From assembly GCA_018389105.1 (NCBI GenBank), contig JACATO010001697.1, forward strand, positions 144,578-208,577: a stretch of DNA of 64,000 nt, written 5' to 3'. A program made the translations under genes and the position numbers. Of the stretch, positions 25,052-36,294 are shown one piece after another; the stretch's first letter is position 1; each line of letters opens with the position of its first letter. The DNA is from Nautilus pompilius. Its lineage: Eukaryota > Mollusca > Cephalopoda > Nautilida > Nautilidae. The notes beneath the pieces are model-generated. The model was not told the origin of the DNA. It did no database searches and saw only the letters and a program-made list of their open reading frames with translations.

Positions 25052-25180
25052 CTGCTTATCGTTTAAAGTTAGACGTATCGTATAGTTTATCCTACTGCTT
25101 ATCGTTTAAAGTTAGACGTATCGTATAGTTTATCCTACTGCTTATCGTTTAAAGTTAGACGTATCGTATAGTTTATCCTA
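25052..25180. repeat. Exact 43-bp tandem triplicate
   Basis: Three identical copies start at 25052, 25095 and 25138, each opening CTGCTTATCGTTTAAAG and closing TAGTTTATCCTA. The absence of any difference between copies indicates recent duplication, or gene conversion. Confidence 0.98.
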
Positions 25181-26000
25181 CGTCAGTTAGGCGGCACTAG
25201 GTTTACTGCCGGTATCGACGCTCTCTAAGAAGAAGGTGAAAATACCATTGTCGCCATCTGTTTCACCGTTCGTTAAAGTTACCTTTTCCTAAGAAAAAAA
25301 CATAAGCAAATCCATTTGAACTGATTATTATTTGAAAAGACAATAATAATGTGGGCGTAGTTTTGTTTTTAAAAACTGTAAACTCGTATTTAAAAATATA
25401 CACATCGGCGGTTTTCTTTTCTATATGTACAGGTAAACAGGTGAAAAGCTAGATTTTTTGTATCTGATCTAAAAAAACAACAAAAACAACAAAAAACCGG
25501 CAAAAATTAGAAGACGAAACAATGCGCAGTGGCGAGGTAAGAACTCTCAGCGGATTGGAACTTTTCTCAATCTGCGGTCCAACAAAAAACAGAAGGAAAG
25601 AGGAGGAAGAGCCGGTGCGGCGAATACCTGACCAGATCAATGGCTTTCAACCGTCCGCTCTTCTGCGATCAGTCAGATTTAAAGCAAAAAAAAAAATAAA
25701 AAAAAGAGAGGAGGAATGGGAGAGTTGTTTAAAACGGAATTATTCCGTCAGGCCAGCACGTTTTGGTTTCGTTTCTTTTCGCCAGCCGCGGGTGGTAAAT
25801 TGGAAAGGCGGAATATTGGATTTTCTTTCCAAAGCAAACATGGCCGACGGTGCAGCAGAAGGACGCTTTCCCACAGCGCCTCGGGCCATACAAATCAGCC
25901 AGGAGGACAAAGCTATTTGCACAGTTTGTTTGAGATAATTCCTTGTATGTTCAAGGCGTTAGAAGGAAACTTTTTCACATGCATAAATCCCCCCCCAAAA
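25181..26000. other. GC-richer island with unassigned open frames
   Basis: From about 25500 to 25940 the sequence is CpG-bearing and encodes a 138-codon plus-strand frame (25522-25938). Overlapping frames occur on both strands. Within it, an ATG at 25840 in good context (AAACATGG) begins MADGAAEGRFPTAPRAI and runs to a stop at 25936. I know no family with this start and see no strong splice donor. It may be a first exon, a uORF or chance. YY1-like words and A-rich tracts are present. Confidence 0.25.
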
Positions 26001-26940
26001 AAATTTTGTTTTCTCTCTCTCTTTTTTTATTTTTAGGAGGGACTGCTGTTGTCTACATCGGAAATGGCTGTTGAAAAGGCTACATTTTTTTTTGGTATTT
26101 ACCCTTTTCTTTTTACCTGGTTTATACGGATAGATTTACTAAACGATCTTCTACCATTTTCTAAAATCTATCCTGACTTTATCGTTTTACGCAACTTGTG
26201 ATATGCATTATAATTATTTTATCACTTGAAAGCTTAACAAAACAAAAATACCAAAATGGCGACATAAACGGTAAATAGAGGGAATATTTCTAACTGTGTC
26301 TTAGTTCATCTTGAACTGAGAATAACCCGGTTCCGGCACAAAAGAATGCCACAAAAATCGGAAAATGGTGCCGCGTACATTTGCCTAAGTAAAAAGTAGG
26401 AGAAATGGAGACAGCAGATCAAGGGAAAAGATACTTGGGAACAGAAGTTTTATTGTCGTTTAAAGTGAGATTCAGTAGCTTGATAAATTAGAATTCTTGA
26501 GCTTGAAGGTTGAAGTCAGAACAAGATGTCGTCAGTAACTTGATGTCATCCAAAAGAAATTTATGATTTAAATTTCAGAGAAACGTGATTCCAAAGAGCC
26601 TAACCCTAACCCTGCCGGACAGAGATGCGACGTCAACCTCTCGTGAACATGCGGCTTGGTCTTGTTTACGCAGGCCGCCTGATACGGGCGACACTGAATT
26701 AAGTAGATAACGCGCCATCTGTCCCATAGAGTAGACCATTTATACCGAGGGTTGAAAATAAAACTTTACGTTGTGAAAAGATACAGTGAAACACAAAGCT
26801 ACTTGTTTTGCAACATCGTGTTCAGGTATCTGATGTAGATGAGAGTTTTTAAATACAAACATTGCTACATTGTTACAAATGACAATGGTTAGAAACTATT
26901 AGGCTCTAGTATTTTAGTAATATAGGACACTTCTCGTGAA
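26001..26940. other. Non-coding spacer
   Basis: No gene is recognised. A YY1-type AAAATGGCGAC occurs at 26253-26263, and a short telomere-like CCTAACCCTAACCCT occurs near 26600. The 26620-26760 patch is GC-richer and includes ACAGATGGCGCG on the minus strand. Confidence 0.4.
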
Positions 26941-26942
26941 AA

Positions 26943-27420
26943 TTAGTAGGAAGAAAACACAGGGCAGAGAGTAAACAATCTCATTGACAAGCCAGTATAT
27001 GTAGGTTTACGGTAAACAGAAACATCTAGATGATGTTGTTCTCTGTAACTGCAGAGGGTGTCAACAAAAGACAATTTCCCATCAAATTTCACCCCCGTAG
27101 TAAAGTTTAAATTGACAAGAGAAGTAATCAGCCACTGTAAAAAAAAACAACGTTCTAGCTGTATATTCAGGAGGGATTGCAAACATATTGTCAACATATC
27201 TGCAATAGAAGTAATGACGTTGAGCAGTAAATTTTAGAAATTGTTCTCTAATAAAACATATGAAACCATCGGCTAGAACGAAACAAAGGATAGATCCCAT
27301 GGAAAAACCATCAGTTTGAATGTGCAATTTACCATTTGAAAATAAAACAAACATCTGAAGCAGCTAAAAGTAACAAGCTATACATCAGTGATTCACAGAT
27401 ATCAGAAGCAGCTATGTTAC
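26943..27420 (-). pseudogene. Penelope-like retroelement RT fragment
   Basis: The minus strand from about 27420 to 27085 reads FSNGKLHIQTDGFSMGSIL, then LADGFICFIREQFL, then YCRYVDNMFAIP. A second frame (27197-26943) continues with FDGKLSFVDTLCSYREQ and LDVSVYRKPTYTG. The order matches reverse-transcriptase motifs of Penelope-like elements: FNGxxYxQxDGVAMGSPLxPxLADIFM, the YVDD catalytic box, DGKLPFLD, and VYRKPTxT. The catalytic box reads YVDN, and a frameshift separates the halves. The fingers region, GIY-YIG endonuclease and ends are absent, so it is a short 5'- and 3'-truncated relic. Confidence 0.8.
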
Positions 27421-28805
27421 TATGGATGGTACAATTTATTAACACAACCATCAGTGGTGTATAATTGAGAGGACATTTATAAATAATAAAACAACATTAT
27501 TTAAAAATTAAATTAGCAATTTTTAGAAAATTCATAAAAGTGAAGAAAGCATTAACAATATAATTACTGAATAAGAAACAAAGGTATAATTGCGAGTACC
27601 TGTAGCTGACAAAATGGGTTTTACAAGGCATCATTGCTTGTGGTTTAAAGAATCCTATAATTATTTAATGTATGATATTTGTTAATTGCTCTAGTTTACA
27701 TTAAACCGTAGTTTTCTTTCTACAGAGAATGAGAAATTTTTTAAGACTACTCTGCGGCGGATACAAATTGAAATGTTACCACAAAAATCTCATATTATCT
27801 GATTTATTAATGGTGAGTCTTTTTACTGAACAAAATGTTTCCTATACTTAAATGATTGACCAATCTGACTCTTGCCTTCTTTCATATTTAATGCCACGCG
27901 AGCACCACGTGAACATGATATTCTGATTCTTTATCACATTCATCAAAGACTATGTAGAGATCAGGGATCTTTATATAATATTTATCAACCTTTACAAATA
28001 AAACTGAACTATACACATGCTGAGAGGCTCCAACTGAAAGTGGGTGAAAGCAGAGAGATCTCGTAGAAGCAATGTTTGTTTAATAAATATATATACTAAT
28101 TAAAAGCCATCACTTTCCGGCATTTATTTTTCGAAATTTATCGGACCGTGATTTGTTTTACTTACTAACATATTTTTTCAGGTTTTTTCGCGCAAAAATC
28201 GCGTTCTTTACTAGATTTTCCACGCAAGATAAACCTGTTACAGTAAAATGGCGACTTAATACAAGAACGGCTTAAACTGACCGATTTGACTGGACCACAC
28301 TAAGTTACGTCGACCAATCAATGATCTTGTATTAACTAAAGCGATACGTAGTAAACAATGGCATCAAATTGAAGATTTTACCAGGCAACACATCGTCGTC
28401 ATCATCATGTGCCATCTCTGATTTAGATTCGTTGGCCGATCAAGATGGACTAGTGAGACAGGAGGAAAGACAATACAAAAAGGTTTAAAAGAAAACCTTC
28501 ATATGTCAAAATTATTTGATAAAAAAGCAACCAAAAGCTTTCTAGGCCTGACCAACTATGCGTTGTAATTTTGCCGGTAAACATCATTGTAATCGTTCTT
28601 AGTGAAGTCGTGAAACATCTGGAGCATAACTCGATGTTGTGATTTCTGAAAATGATTGTTCTGTTGATAATTTTAACTGCGCCGTCAGGCGACGTCAACC
28701 TAACCAGTAACAGGACTTCACAGTCTGCAATAGCTACTGTGATTTAACAAAAGACGACGTTGCAAAAGAACACGCGGTTTCTAGTCGCTGTCTCAGCATT
28801 TACAA
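27421..28805. other. Non-coding AT-rich spacer
   Basis: No further element is recognised. A YY1-type AAAATGGCGAC lies at 28245-28255. Open frames at 27872-28066 and 28450-28698 (minus) are short and unassigned. Confidence 0.4.
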
Positions 28806-28809
28806 CTAT

Positions 28810-28990
28810 CGTGAAAGGGTGGCCCGGTGGCTTCATCAGGGAGTTATTAAAGTCAGAGGCTTCGATTCGAATCCCATTTGGCGCAGTCTCTGTTTGGTAT
28901 CGTTTCTTTTTCATTAGCTGGCGTCAGGATTTTTCTGCTAACGCCGGAAGTACAGATCCGCTCACACGTCCCACAGGATATGTAATGTTC
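28810..28990 (+). mobile_element. tRNA-derived SINE
   Basis: TGGCCCGGTGG at 28820-28830 fits the Pol III A-box, and GATTCGAATCC at 28864-28874 matches the B-box at 10 of 11 positions. The 44-bp spacing is normal for tRNA promoters. The body that follows (GCGCAGTCTCTGTTTGGTAT and a CTGGCGTC block) resembles the body of the SINE at 50.45 kb (TCGGTTTGGTGTATTTGCC, CTGGCATC). A tRNA gene is unlikely because the arms do not pair well. The 3' end is uncertain. Confidence 0.6.
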
Positions 28991-31080
28991 TCTAATGGAT
29001 AACCAAGACATTTCGCTCTTTTTCGAGAGTTGTCTTCAATATAAAGGGGTCACATTTGTTAGCGCTACTGTATGATGCAATAGTTTTTGCTTAATTGATA
29101 ATTATCTGTTTTGCCGCATTCAAATCTCTAGAGCGTTGCTAAAACCAGGCTGGTGGAAATCCTATTTTATTGTTGTTTTATTATGAAAAGAAGGCGTTTC
29201 GTTAAGGAACTATAATGTCTCTCGTTCTTAGGCAAACAGGCTTCCTATTCTCAATTGACGAGGAACTACGGAAAAAGTGGTTAGCTGTCGTTAGGTGCTG
29301 TAACTGATAGCCAAGCAAAAACAGGGCTCTGTGCTTTCCTCAGGTTCGGCAGGACATTTCTGGGAACAACAGATATAGATATCGGTAAAAATTAACGTAT
29401 TAATTGGCTCAGTGACCTGAATTAGAAACTTATTTTTCTAAGCTTTTCTATATTCTGTGAATTTTATCAAGATAAACGTCTTAAGAAACTGCCACATTTA
29501 TTCTCGTTAAATGCTTCTAACCTTAATATTACAATATTTAAATCATGAAGCAAACGCTAGTCTCACGATGTGAGGTAATAGTGACCAGCGTCGAATAGGA
29601 TGCGGAAACCAACATCATTAACAATAAATATGTATTATATATGTATGGTATAAACATCAACTACATGTAATTAAGAAAAATGTGAAAACTAACCACGTGT
29701 TTTTTGAAATTCAAACTTACTTTCATTTTCTTTTAGAATCCCAATTTTCTCAGGCTCTTCTTTCAATTAATTCAGGTTCCATTTCACTTCTTGAGGACGG
29801 CTTTTTAGATTTACTCCTAGCGATGTGCAGTATTGTGCGTCAGAAATGGGCTAGACGCTCGTTCTAAGCACACGAGTTATCCTTCTTCACCAAACGAGTA
29901 TTCTCGTGACTCAAACTGCTTATATTCGATTATTTGATCGGTGACAGGAAAGGGAAGCCTAGCAGTGAAACACCACCGCATTAATTTATTAATGTGTCTA
30001 AACATCGCCGATCTACTTCTAAAATGCCAAATGCGTAAACAAACAAAAAATATTTACGTTACCAACCGCGATCACTCCCGAGAAGTACTGCCGATTTATC
30101 AAGTTCAAACGCCCAAAAGACGACAGCGTCTTTAAATAAAGCAATGATAAAGACGCTGGGCACGATGTTAACAGGGTAGGTACACACCACTCGGTTATAA
30201 GACCCCATCACAAATATTCAAAATCCAGCAGTGACGTCACTCATGACGCAATTACATATCATCATCCGCTGATGTCACGCCGAGTGATGGCAGATTCCCT
30301 AAATCCCCACTTGTGTTCGTGAACGCTGAACCATATACGTAAAAAAAACAACAGAAGTATTCATTTAATTGGTGATACAAACTCGGCAAATAAAAACATT
30401 TGAAATACTTATGTCTATTTAACGTGATTCTAAACTTATACCGGAAAACCACTCAAAATACTGGAAATTTAGAACAGAACCTAAACCGGTTTTTATTAAC
30501 AGCAATGAAAAAAAAACCTTAAAATCCGAGTCTGTGAATTTTTCTTTTTTGGAAGTTTCCAATATATATATCAGCAAAGGTATTCAGTTAAAAACATAAA
30601 AACCACAAACAAAACAATTACTATTTCACATTAGTCGTGTCGTTAGAATTGTTAGCTTTCTGTTGTAAAACTCTGAATTTATCACTTGTCCTTTTAAAGT
30701 TAATATTCGCGAGGTTTCCACCTGTTGTGTGTGTTTATCGTTATTTCATCTTTAATGATTGTGGTATTTTCATGACATTTATCATGGGTTGTATTTAGTA
30801 CCCTGTAGATAATACGTAAACGTGGCCTTTTGCTTCATCCTGTCAGTCGTTAAAGACCAACGCATTCTCTTCCCTAACCCAGACCCACTGTCAGGGTGGT
30901 TATTAAGCGATTAAGTTTGGTCAAGTATATATATTTTTTCTAATTCTCCGGTTTGAAGGTTAAAAACTGAGTTGGAACCGTCAAATCGTTTGTTTCCTCC
31001 AAGAGCTATATATTAAAAACAAAGTTTATATTTATGGTGTCACTTTTACTGTCGGCATTTTACATTTAATTGTTTACAAA
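28991..31080. other. Non-coding AT-rich spacer
   Basis: No gene or element is recognised. A perfect TGACGTCA occurs at 30232-30239. Short open frames at 29682-29867, 29941-30135 and 30252-30452 (minus) are unassigned. Confidence 0.45.
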
Positions 31081-31084
31081 TTTA

Positions 31085-31530
31085 GAAAGATTTCTAGTGC
31101 GATTCAGGGTTTACCGGAAATGAACCCTGGTCTGGCGCCCGCTCCGCCATCTTCGCTGGGCTGACCGTACAAACACACACAAGTCGTTTTGTCTTTCTCC
31201 GGTGCTTTCCAGGCAGTCTCGCCATAATTAGAAAATACATTATCCTGATGATCGAGGTAGATAAAGGATACTCACCAAGTCGGTCACGAACGGTAAAAGC
31301 GCACCATCTGCAGGGCACTTTCTGTTGTCTTCCGTTCGCGGGCGACGGATAGGTGCTCGCCTCAGTTCTTTCGCCTGTCTCGTCAGCTACGTGTAAAGTG
31401 CGTGAACGGTTGAGACAGTCTTTTCTCTCTCTCTCTCTCTCCGGTCCGTGCCCGGTCGCTCTGTTCTCACACCATCTCCCGCAAACTCTCGCTACGAAAT
31501 AAATACTAACGAGAGGAGATTATGTATCCT
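31085..31530. promoter_or_regulatory. GC-rich island with YY1-like site, possible promoter
   Basis: The CpG content rises sharply. CGCCATCTT at 31145-31153 is the reverse of the YY1 core AAGATGGCG, an initiator-proximal motif in animal housekeeping promoters. TTACCGGAAAT near 31110 is ETS-like. A short (TC)n tract lies near 31421-31441. No downstream coding exon could be identified on either strand, so promoter identity is inferred from motif content alone. Confidence 0.3.
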
Positions 31531-31710
31531 GGCGGAACGAACCATTCACACACAAAGACAACTTCAGGATTATAATGGTGTGCATTTCAGAATCTTAGTT
31601 CATCTAACTTTATTCAAGAAATGAAATGAAATGGGAAGAAAATACATTTTCATGTGTCAATAAATATAATATATGGATAGAATTTAAGAGATTCTAAACC
31701 TATATTGTCG

Positions 31711-31716
31711 GTTTAG

Positions 31717-31785
<69 letters not shown>

Positions 31786-31842
31786 ACGTCTCTCTCTATC
31801 CCTCTCTCTCATCTCATCTCTCTCTCTCTCTCTCTCTCTCCT
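31711..31842. repeat. (TC)n microsatellite
   Basis: About 70 bp of uninterrupted CT dinucleotides is followed by broken CT blocks to 31842. It is a polypyrimidine tract on the plus strand. Confidence 0.97.
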
Positions 31843-32640
31843 TTCCGACCCATCTTTTTTGGCTCTCATCCAAAGTCAAATTCGGCCTTTAATTAATAGG
31901 CTTTGTTTTCTGCTTGTTGGTATTAAACATTTCTACAAGTACAGCCCCCCCTTTTTATCCTCAACTCGAACGGGACGGGCAAGATTGAAGGGAATCAGAG
32001 AGATTGTGCACGGATCGGAGCCTAAACAACCGATAACCACTGTATCAGAAAGTTCGAACGCGGGATCAATACAGAACGTCAAACAAAAACACGATGCCCG
32101 TCTTAAATGACGGCGCTGTGAAGATTTCTGAACGTCAAACGGGACGGCCGGACTAAATAAGCTTCCATGTAAAGACAGTTGCTTAGTTCCGTATCCTTAT
32201 TCTTGTCTCTTCTCACTGAGGCTAAACTTAATTTTCTTATAATAATGTGTACAGAAGAAAAAAAGCCATTTGTGAAAAACAGTTAATTACCATTTATAAT
32301 TTGGTTTAACTATTAACGTTTCAAAGCATAAGTCACCACATCCATATAAATAAATTTCCTGTTTCCATATCAATGCTTCAGAGACCACAGTCTTGTGATT
32401 TTGAAGTAGAAGTAGAAAAAATCAGTGACGTCAGAAGCTATACGGGCGACATAGAAAAGTTATTATTTAAAATATTTTTAGTAAAAGAAAAATCTTTTTT
32501 ATTGCCAGAACTGACTGTTGCTTATAGAGAAAAAATATTAATGTTATTTTTAAATGTAACTATTGCATTATTTGAATAAGTTTCTTTTACTGTTTATGAA
32601 AACTGTATGGTATTAGAAGCGTGAACAATGTGTTTTATGT
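31843..32640. other. Non-coding spacer
   Basis: An 83-codon open frame (31859-32110) and a 68-codon frame (32373-32579) have no recognisable domain. A perfect TGACGTCA lies at 32426-32433. Confidence 0.4.
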
Positions 32641-32644
32641 TCGC

Positions 32645-33430
32645 AGATTTTAGCTAAGGTAGAGGGGAGTATGCACGGAGCTCAGGCACGAGCCTCACTG
32701 AACACCTTTGGCCATATTCTGATAGACAACTAAGAGCCAAGCAACCAAGACCAGCCTCCGAATAGCAAGTTTGTTAGAAAACCCAAACCGGGACAACACT
32801 GATAATGTGATAGACCACACGAGCATGACATGATGTAAGAGAGAGGGGCTCTTACCAAATGTGAATTAAAATTTATCGTGCATAAGGTTGTTGTTGTTGT
32901 TGCATCAGGACTCGCGCCACGGCAATACACTCAGAATAAGCTCCTTCCGGAGCCTTATCCTTAGCTACCAAGAAGCATGTAGCCAAGCTTCACCCACCGC
33001 ACGCAATAGAATGGCGGTTGCACATGCGCAAAAGCAACGTTGTTATCCTCATTCCGTAAACGGCGGCTTTGATGGGTAGAAAGCTGTAGCTTGCCTGTAG
33101 TGGAGAGGCTTTGCAATTCAGGACGAAACCTGAAAGCTTTTCACACCATAGTGAAGTGCTATGGCGCCTCTCCTTCGTGAAGGTTTGTTCTTGAGGATTT
33201 CAAGATGAGCAAACCGATTATTGGTTCTTCGAGCTAGGCATACACCTTCCTCGCTCCCCGACCAGCAGTTTTTTTTATAGCCCATGTAAACAGAGCACCC
33301 TTGCATTCTTACAAGCGTGTTCTGCCCGAGGGCAGGGTTGTTGTTGTTGTTGTAAGTACAGGAGAGGATTACTGTGAATGAGTGGCAATTATTACAGCAA
33401 CGACCTAGATATACAAACTGACTCATTGCA
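32645..33430. repeat. Probable dispersed-repeat composite with two (TTG)5 tracts
   Basis: This moderately GC-rich 0.8-kb block carries two (TTG)5 tracts at 32888-32902 and 33338-33352. Each is followed within 15 bp by a CAGGA word. On the minus strand these would be (CAA)n tails, a form seen on some SINE and LINE copies. Internal short inverted repeats are visible near 33147-33175 (CACCATAGTGAAGTGCTATG). Opposite-strand frames (32888-33079 plus, 33118-33426 minus) resemble no protein family I know. I infer two adjacent minus-oriented non-LTR or SINE copies, but I could not delimit them. Confidence 0.35.
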
Positions 33431-33845
33431 AATAGTTACTCGTCTCAGCCGAGTCTGCTTTTATATGTGGCATATTCTGGGAAAGGTGAATAATTTGGAA
33501 AAAAATATTGAAAAGAAAAATCTTTAATAAGATGGGAAAACTATAGAATGCCGTAAAATTTCATGCTCATGTGAATAGTAAATAAAAATGGGCCACTTTA
33601 ACAATAAACCTTTTATTATTATCTTAAAAGTAGATATGGAATAATTAATATTATGCGGAACATTTACATGAAAAATATATTTCCAAGTTTTGGTATCTTA
33701 ATTCTTGGCGAGTATTATTTTGTTTTCCGATTTGATTTCCAAATAAAGTTGTGTAATTTAATGTTTCACAATTTTTTGGTATTATAGTTTTATAACGATT
33801 CAGTTGGATCCACAAAAAAAAAGGTTCTCGAGAATATTTTTGATT
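33431..33845. other. Non-coding AT-rich spacer
   Basis: I see nothing recognisable. The minus-strand frame at 33651-33980 is Asn/Gln-rich with no known domain. Confidence 0.4.
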
Positions 33846-33849
33846 CTTT

Positions 33850-34110
33850 ATTGTTAAAAGTATTAGCCACACTACGGAGCTGCGCGCCTTCAAGATGGCG
33901 ACATTTGGTATGCGAACGTCTCGCGGACGCGTTGGTGCGGGACCGCTATCGTTTAAAAGAATCTGTTCCGTTTGACCCACACGGAAGACAGATTTTGTCT
34001 TTCAGGTTTTCTGCTCAGCGTCTCGGCAACGTAAGTTAAGCCATAGCGCCTAGCACGGCCAATCAAACTGGTCGTACCTAACGCAGCTTGTTAGGGGGAA
34101 TAAAGGCCCG
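33850..34110 (+). promoter_or_regulatory. Candidate promoter and first exon
   Basis: A CpG-rich block contains AAGATGGCG at 33892-33900, a perfect YY1 core. It is followed about 130 bp later by the strong splice-donor word AAC-GTAAGT (GTAAGT at 34031-34036). The spacing fits a short first exon. The ATG inside the YY1 core (33896) opens only 26 codons (MATFGMRTSRGRV...) before a stop, so the exon would be mainly 5'-UTR. No matching downstream exon was recognised in the window. Transcription direction is inferred. Confidence 0.3.
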
Positions 34111-34460
34111 TTATAGACATGATTAGAACCGTTGGCAACGAGCGCGAGGCCTTTCGCCTTAAGTTCGATACATCGATGAAGTGTTTGCGTCCGCTGATCT
34201 CTCCCCACCCCACCCCACCAGGAATCAAATTGTTTGGTTTCAGCTGGCTGCTGTCCACCAGACAGCCCTCTGGAACGCCGTCTCTAGAACAATTAAGTTC
34301 GAGAATTTGCCAAATCCAACCCTTCAAAATTCATAAGGAAAATAGACAGAGGTATTGTTACTAAATACTATTTAGGCGAAAAGAACGTTTTCGTTTTGTT
34401 AGTGGTAGGTATAGCACTGGCAAATAAGTTTATAAAATATACCAGGTAACCTTTTACTTT
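34111..34460. other. Non-coding spacer
   Basis: Opposite-strand frames at 34091-34364 mirror each other and have no known domain. A C-rich CCCCACCCCACC patch is present near 34204. Confidence 0.35.
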
Positions 34461-34469
34461 TAAAAAAAA

Positions 34470-34720
34470 ACTATTTTTTAATGTCAGCAAATGTCAACTC
34501 GAGTTCATTTTTATCAGTAAATATTGTATTAGGGATTAAGTTATCGTTCATCAGAAAATATCAGTTAATGACAAGTAAATTTTATCAATTACTGTCATGT
34601 TGAGACTACTTGTGTTTGTAAATGTCAGTAAATGATATATGCGGGTCATCTCTGGCCGTAATTGTCAGTAAATATTATAAAAAGGCGACTCTAAACATGA
34701 ACTTTACATCAGTATTCAAT
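34470..34720. repeat. Region with recurrent TGTCAGTAAAT words, probable dispersed repeat
   Basis: ATGTCAGCAAATGTC, TATCAGTAAATATT, ATGTCAGTAAATGATA and TTGTCAGTAAATATTA occur within about 200 bp, followed by ATGAACTTTACATCAGT. Similar wording occurs near 24750-24990, 49735-49800 and 62630-62700. This suggests a dispersed family rich in inverted TTTACTG/CAGTAAA words. Confidence 0.4.
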
Positions 34721-35100
34721 AAATAAGAAATTATGTCTTTCCTCAGTTCGCCCATCTAAAACAGTTTTCGACAGAGAATTAGGGATTCAAGTCCTTATCC
34801 GGCTTTTTTTCTTCTTCTTTCGCTTTTAATTGATTAATTTAACTTTTAATATTTATTAGTACACTGGACTTTGCAAAACATTCCTCGCTTTCCTCCTTCT
34901 AAAATATAAAAAAAAAGAACAACAACTTAAAAAAAAAAAAGTTTCCCAATTCTTTTAATAACGGGACCACGAGAGTTTGGAAATAAACTCTCGCAAAGAG
35001 TCTGACAGAAATGTGCTTTTGTCACGTTATGCCAGCATTAGCCATAATTCGGTCTATTTAACAAACCTGGTCAAGCTCGTACACGTCTCTGTGCGTTCCT
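34721..35100. other. Non-coding AT-rich spacer
   Basis: A weak B-box-like GGATTCAAGTCC occurs near 34786 without a clear A-box. A-runs are present at 34909 and 34930. Nothing else is recognised. Confidence 0.35.
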
Positions 35101-35104
35101 TTAT

Positions 35105-36250
35105 GACTGTTGGTAATGAGCCTGGCAGGGTTAGAACGTGGTGCGTATAGCATAACTATAGCTTTTTGTATGATTACGGTCCACGGCCAATTCCTTCTGC
35201 AGAATAAAAATTCTCCCGAGGCTAATAAAACTAATACTCATTTAATATATTTAACGTTGGTAATTGACAAGCGGGCATCGACTCAGGAGCGCACTCGGGT
35301 CTCGGTGCTCAGATGTAAAGAAACTGTTCCCAGGCCTCGCGGAAGACAAACGTTGAATTGCTCCTGCCGGACCGTTTTCCGTCTTGCGTTATTATTGGTC
35401 CCGGCCCTAACCCGGTCCCCGGTGTGTGAGAAAAATAATTACAAGCCGGGATAGTCTGAGATCGCGGAACGTCCAGTCCATTCCGTGTGCGCAGCCTGTT
35501 AACACTATCCTGGAAATGTTTTCATAGCATAATGGAGAAACTGCTCGTCTGCGTAGAAAAGTGAAAATTAAAAGAAATCAACTCGATAACTTTACCTGTC
35601 GGCTGGCCCGCACCAGTTAACTTTTTCCTAAATGGTTCTGGCTATTGTTTTCTTCCTCTTCAGGAAAATAGGCGCACAAAGCTTTGTCTTCCAGTGAAGA
35701 TGCAAAATTACGGTCACGAACGCGATTGCATTGGTCGCCAATAAACACGCGTAGAGTGTGCCAAGTATATCGCGCACTTCCACGAGTGCGTTGTCAGACC
35801 GAGTGGCAGCGCGGAGAGTCGGGTAGGACATCCGTCTATTGTTTAGAAAGGATTGTATTCCATGCAGACGTACTGCACAATTATCCGTCTTGTGACGACA
35901 ACGACTGACTGTAAGCTAAATGAAACACTGTCGCGACCGGGGAAAGACCAAGCCGTTCGATTCCTTACGAGCGGAATGAACATTCATTTGCTAAATAAAG
36001 AAAGTCCACTCTCTGCCAGCTGCCGACGTACACACAGGACGTCCCGGTGTCCGTGGTGAGTTGCCAGGAGCTAGTGGCCGAAACAAAATCGACATCAGAA
36101 AACAGGTTCCCAGGCTGTTATATGGGGACCGGATGTGATCTCTCGATAGCACCAATTGCTTATAGACCAGGGACATACTGAGCCTGTCGGTCACCACTGC
36201 TGGTCAGTACTGAAGGAACTGCGGGAGAGTGGATGGGTACGGAGTCAGAC
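35105..36250. other. GC-richer block, no recognised gene
   Basis: This block is relatively CpG-rich with several unassigned open frames: a 114-codon plus-strand frame at 35110-35454, then 67-75-codon frames on both strands to 36197. None has a domain, signal peptide or residue pattern I recognise. It is either a cluster of non-coding regulatory DNA or contains exons of an unrecognised gene. Confidence 0.3.
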
Positions 36251-36294
36251 CTGTACATAGTCTCACGTTGTTTCTAACCTGATTTACTCTAAAA

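Noticed and set aside
26600..26620. Interstitial telomere repeat CCTAACCCTAACCCT
   Set aside because: Only about two and a half TTAGGG-type units are present, compatible with chance. Similar short words occur at 36488 and 54034.
34770..34805. SINE or tRNA B-box GGATTCAAGTCC
   Set aside because: No A-box at suitable distance and no tRNA arms.
35110..35454. 114-codon plus-strand frame with a hydrophobic start
   Set aside because: I considered a secreted peptide, but there is no clean signal peptide and cleavage site, no cysteine framework and no splice context.
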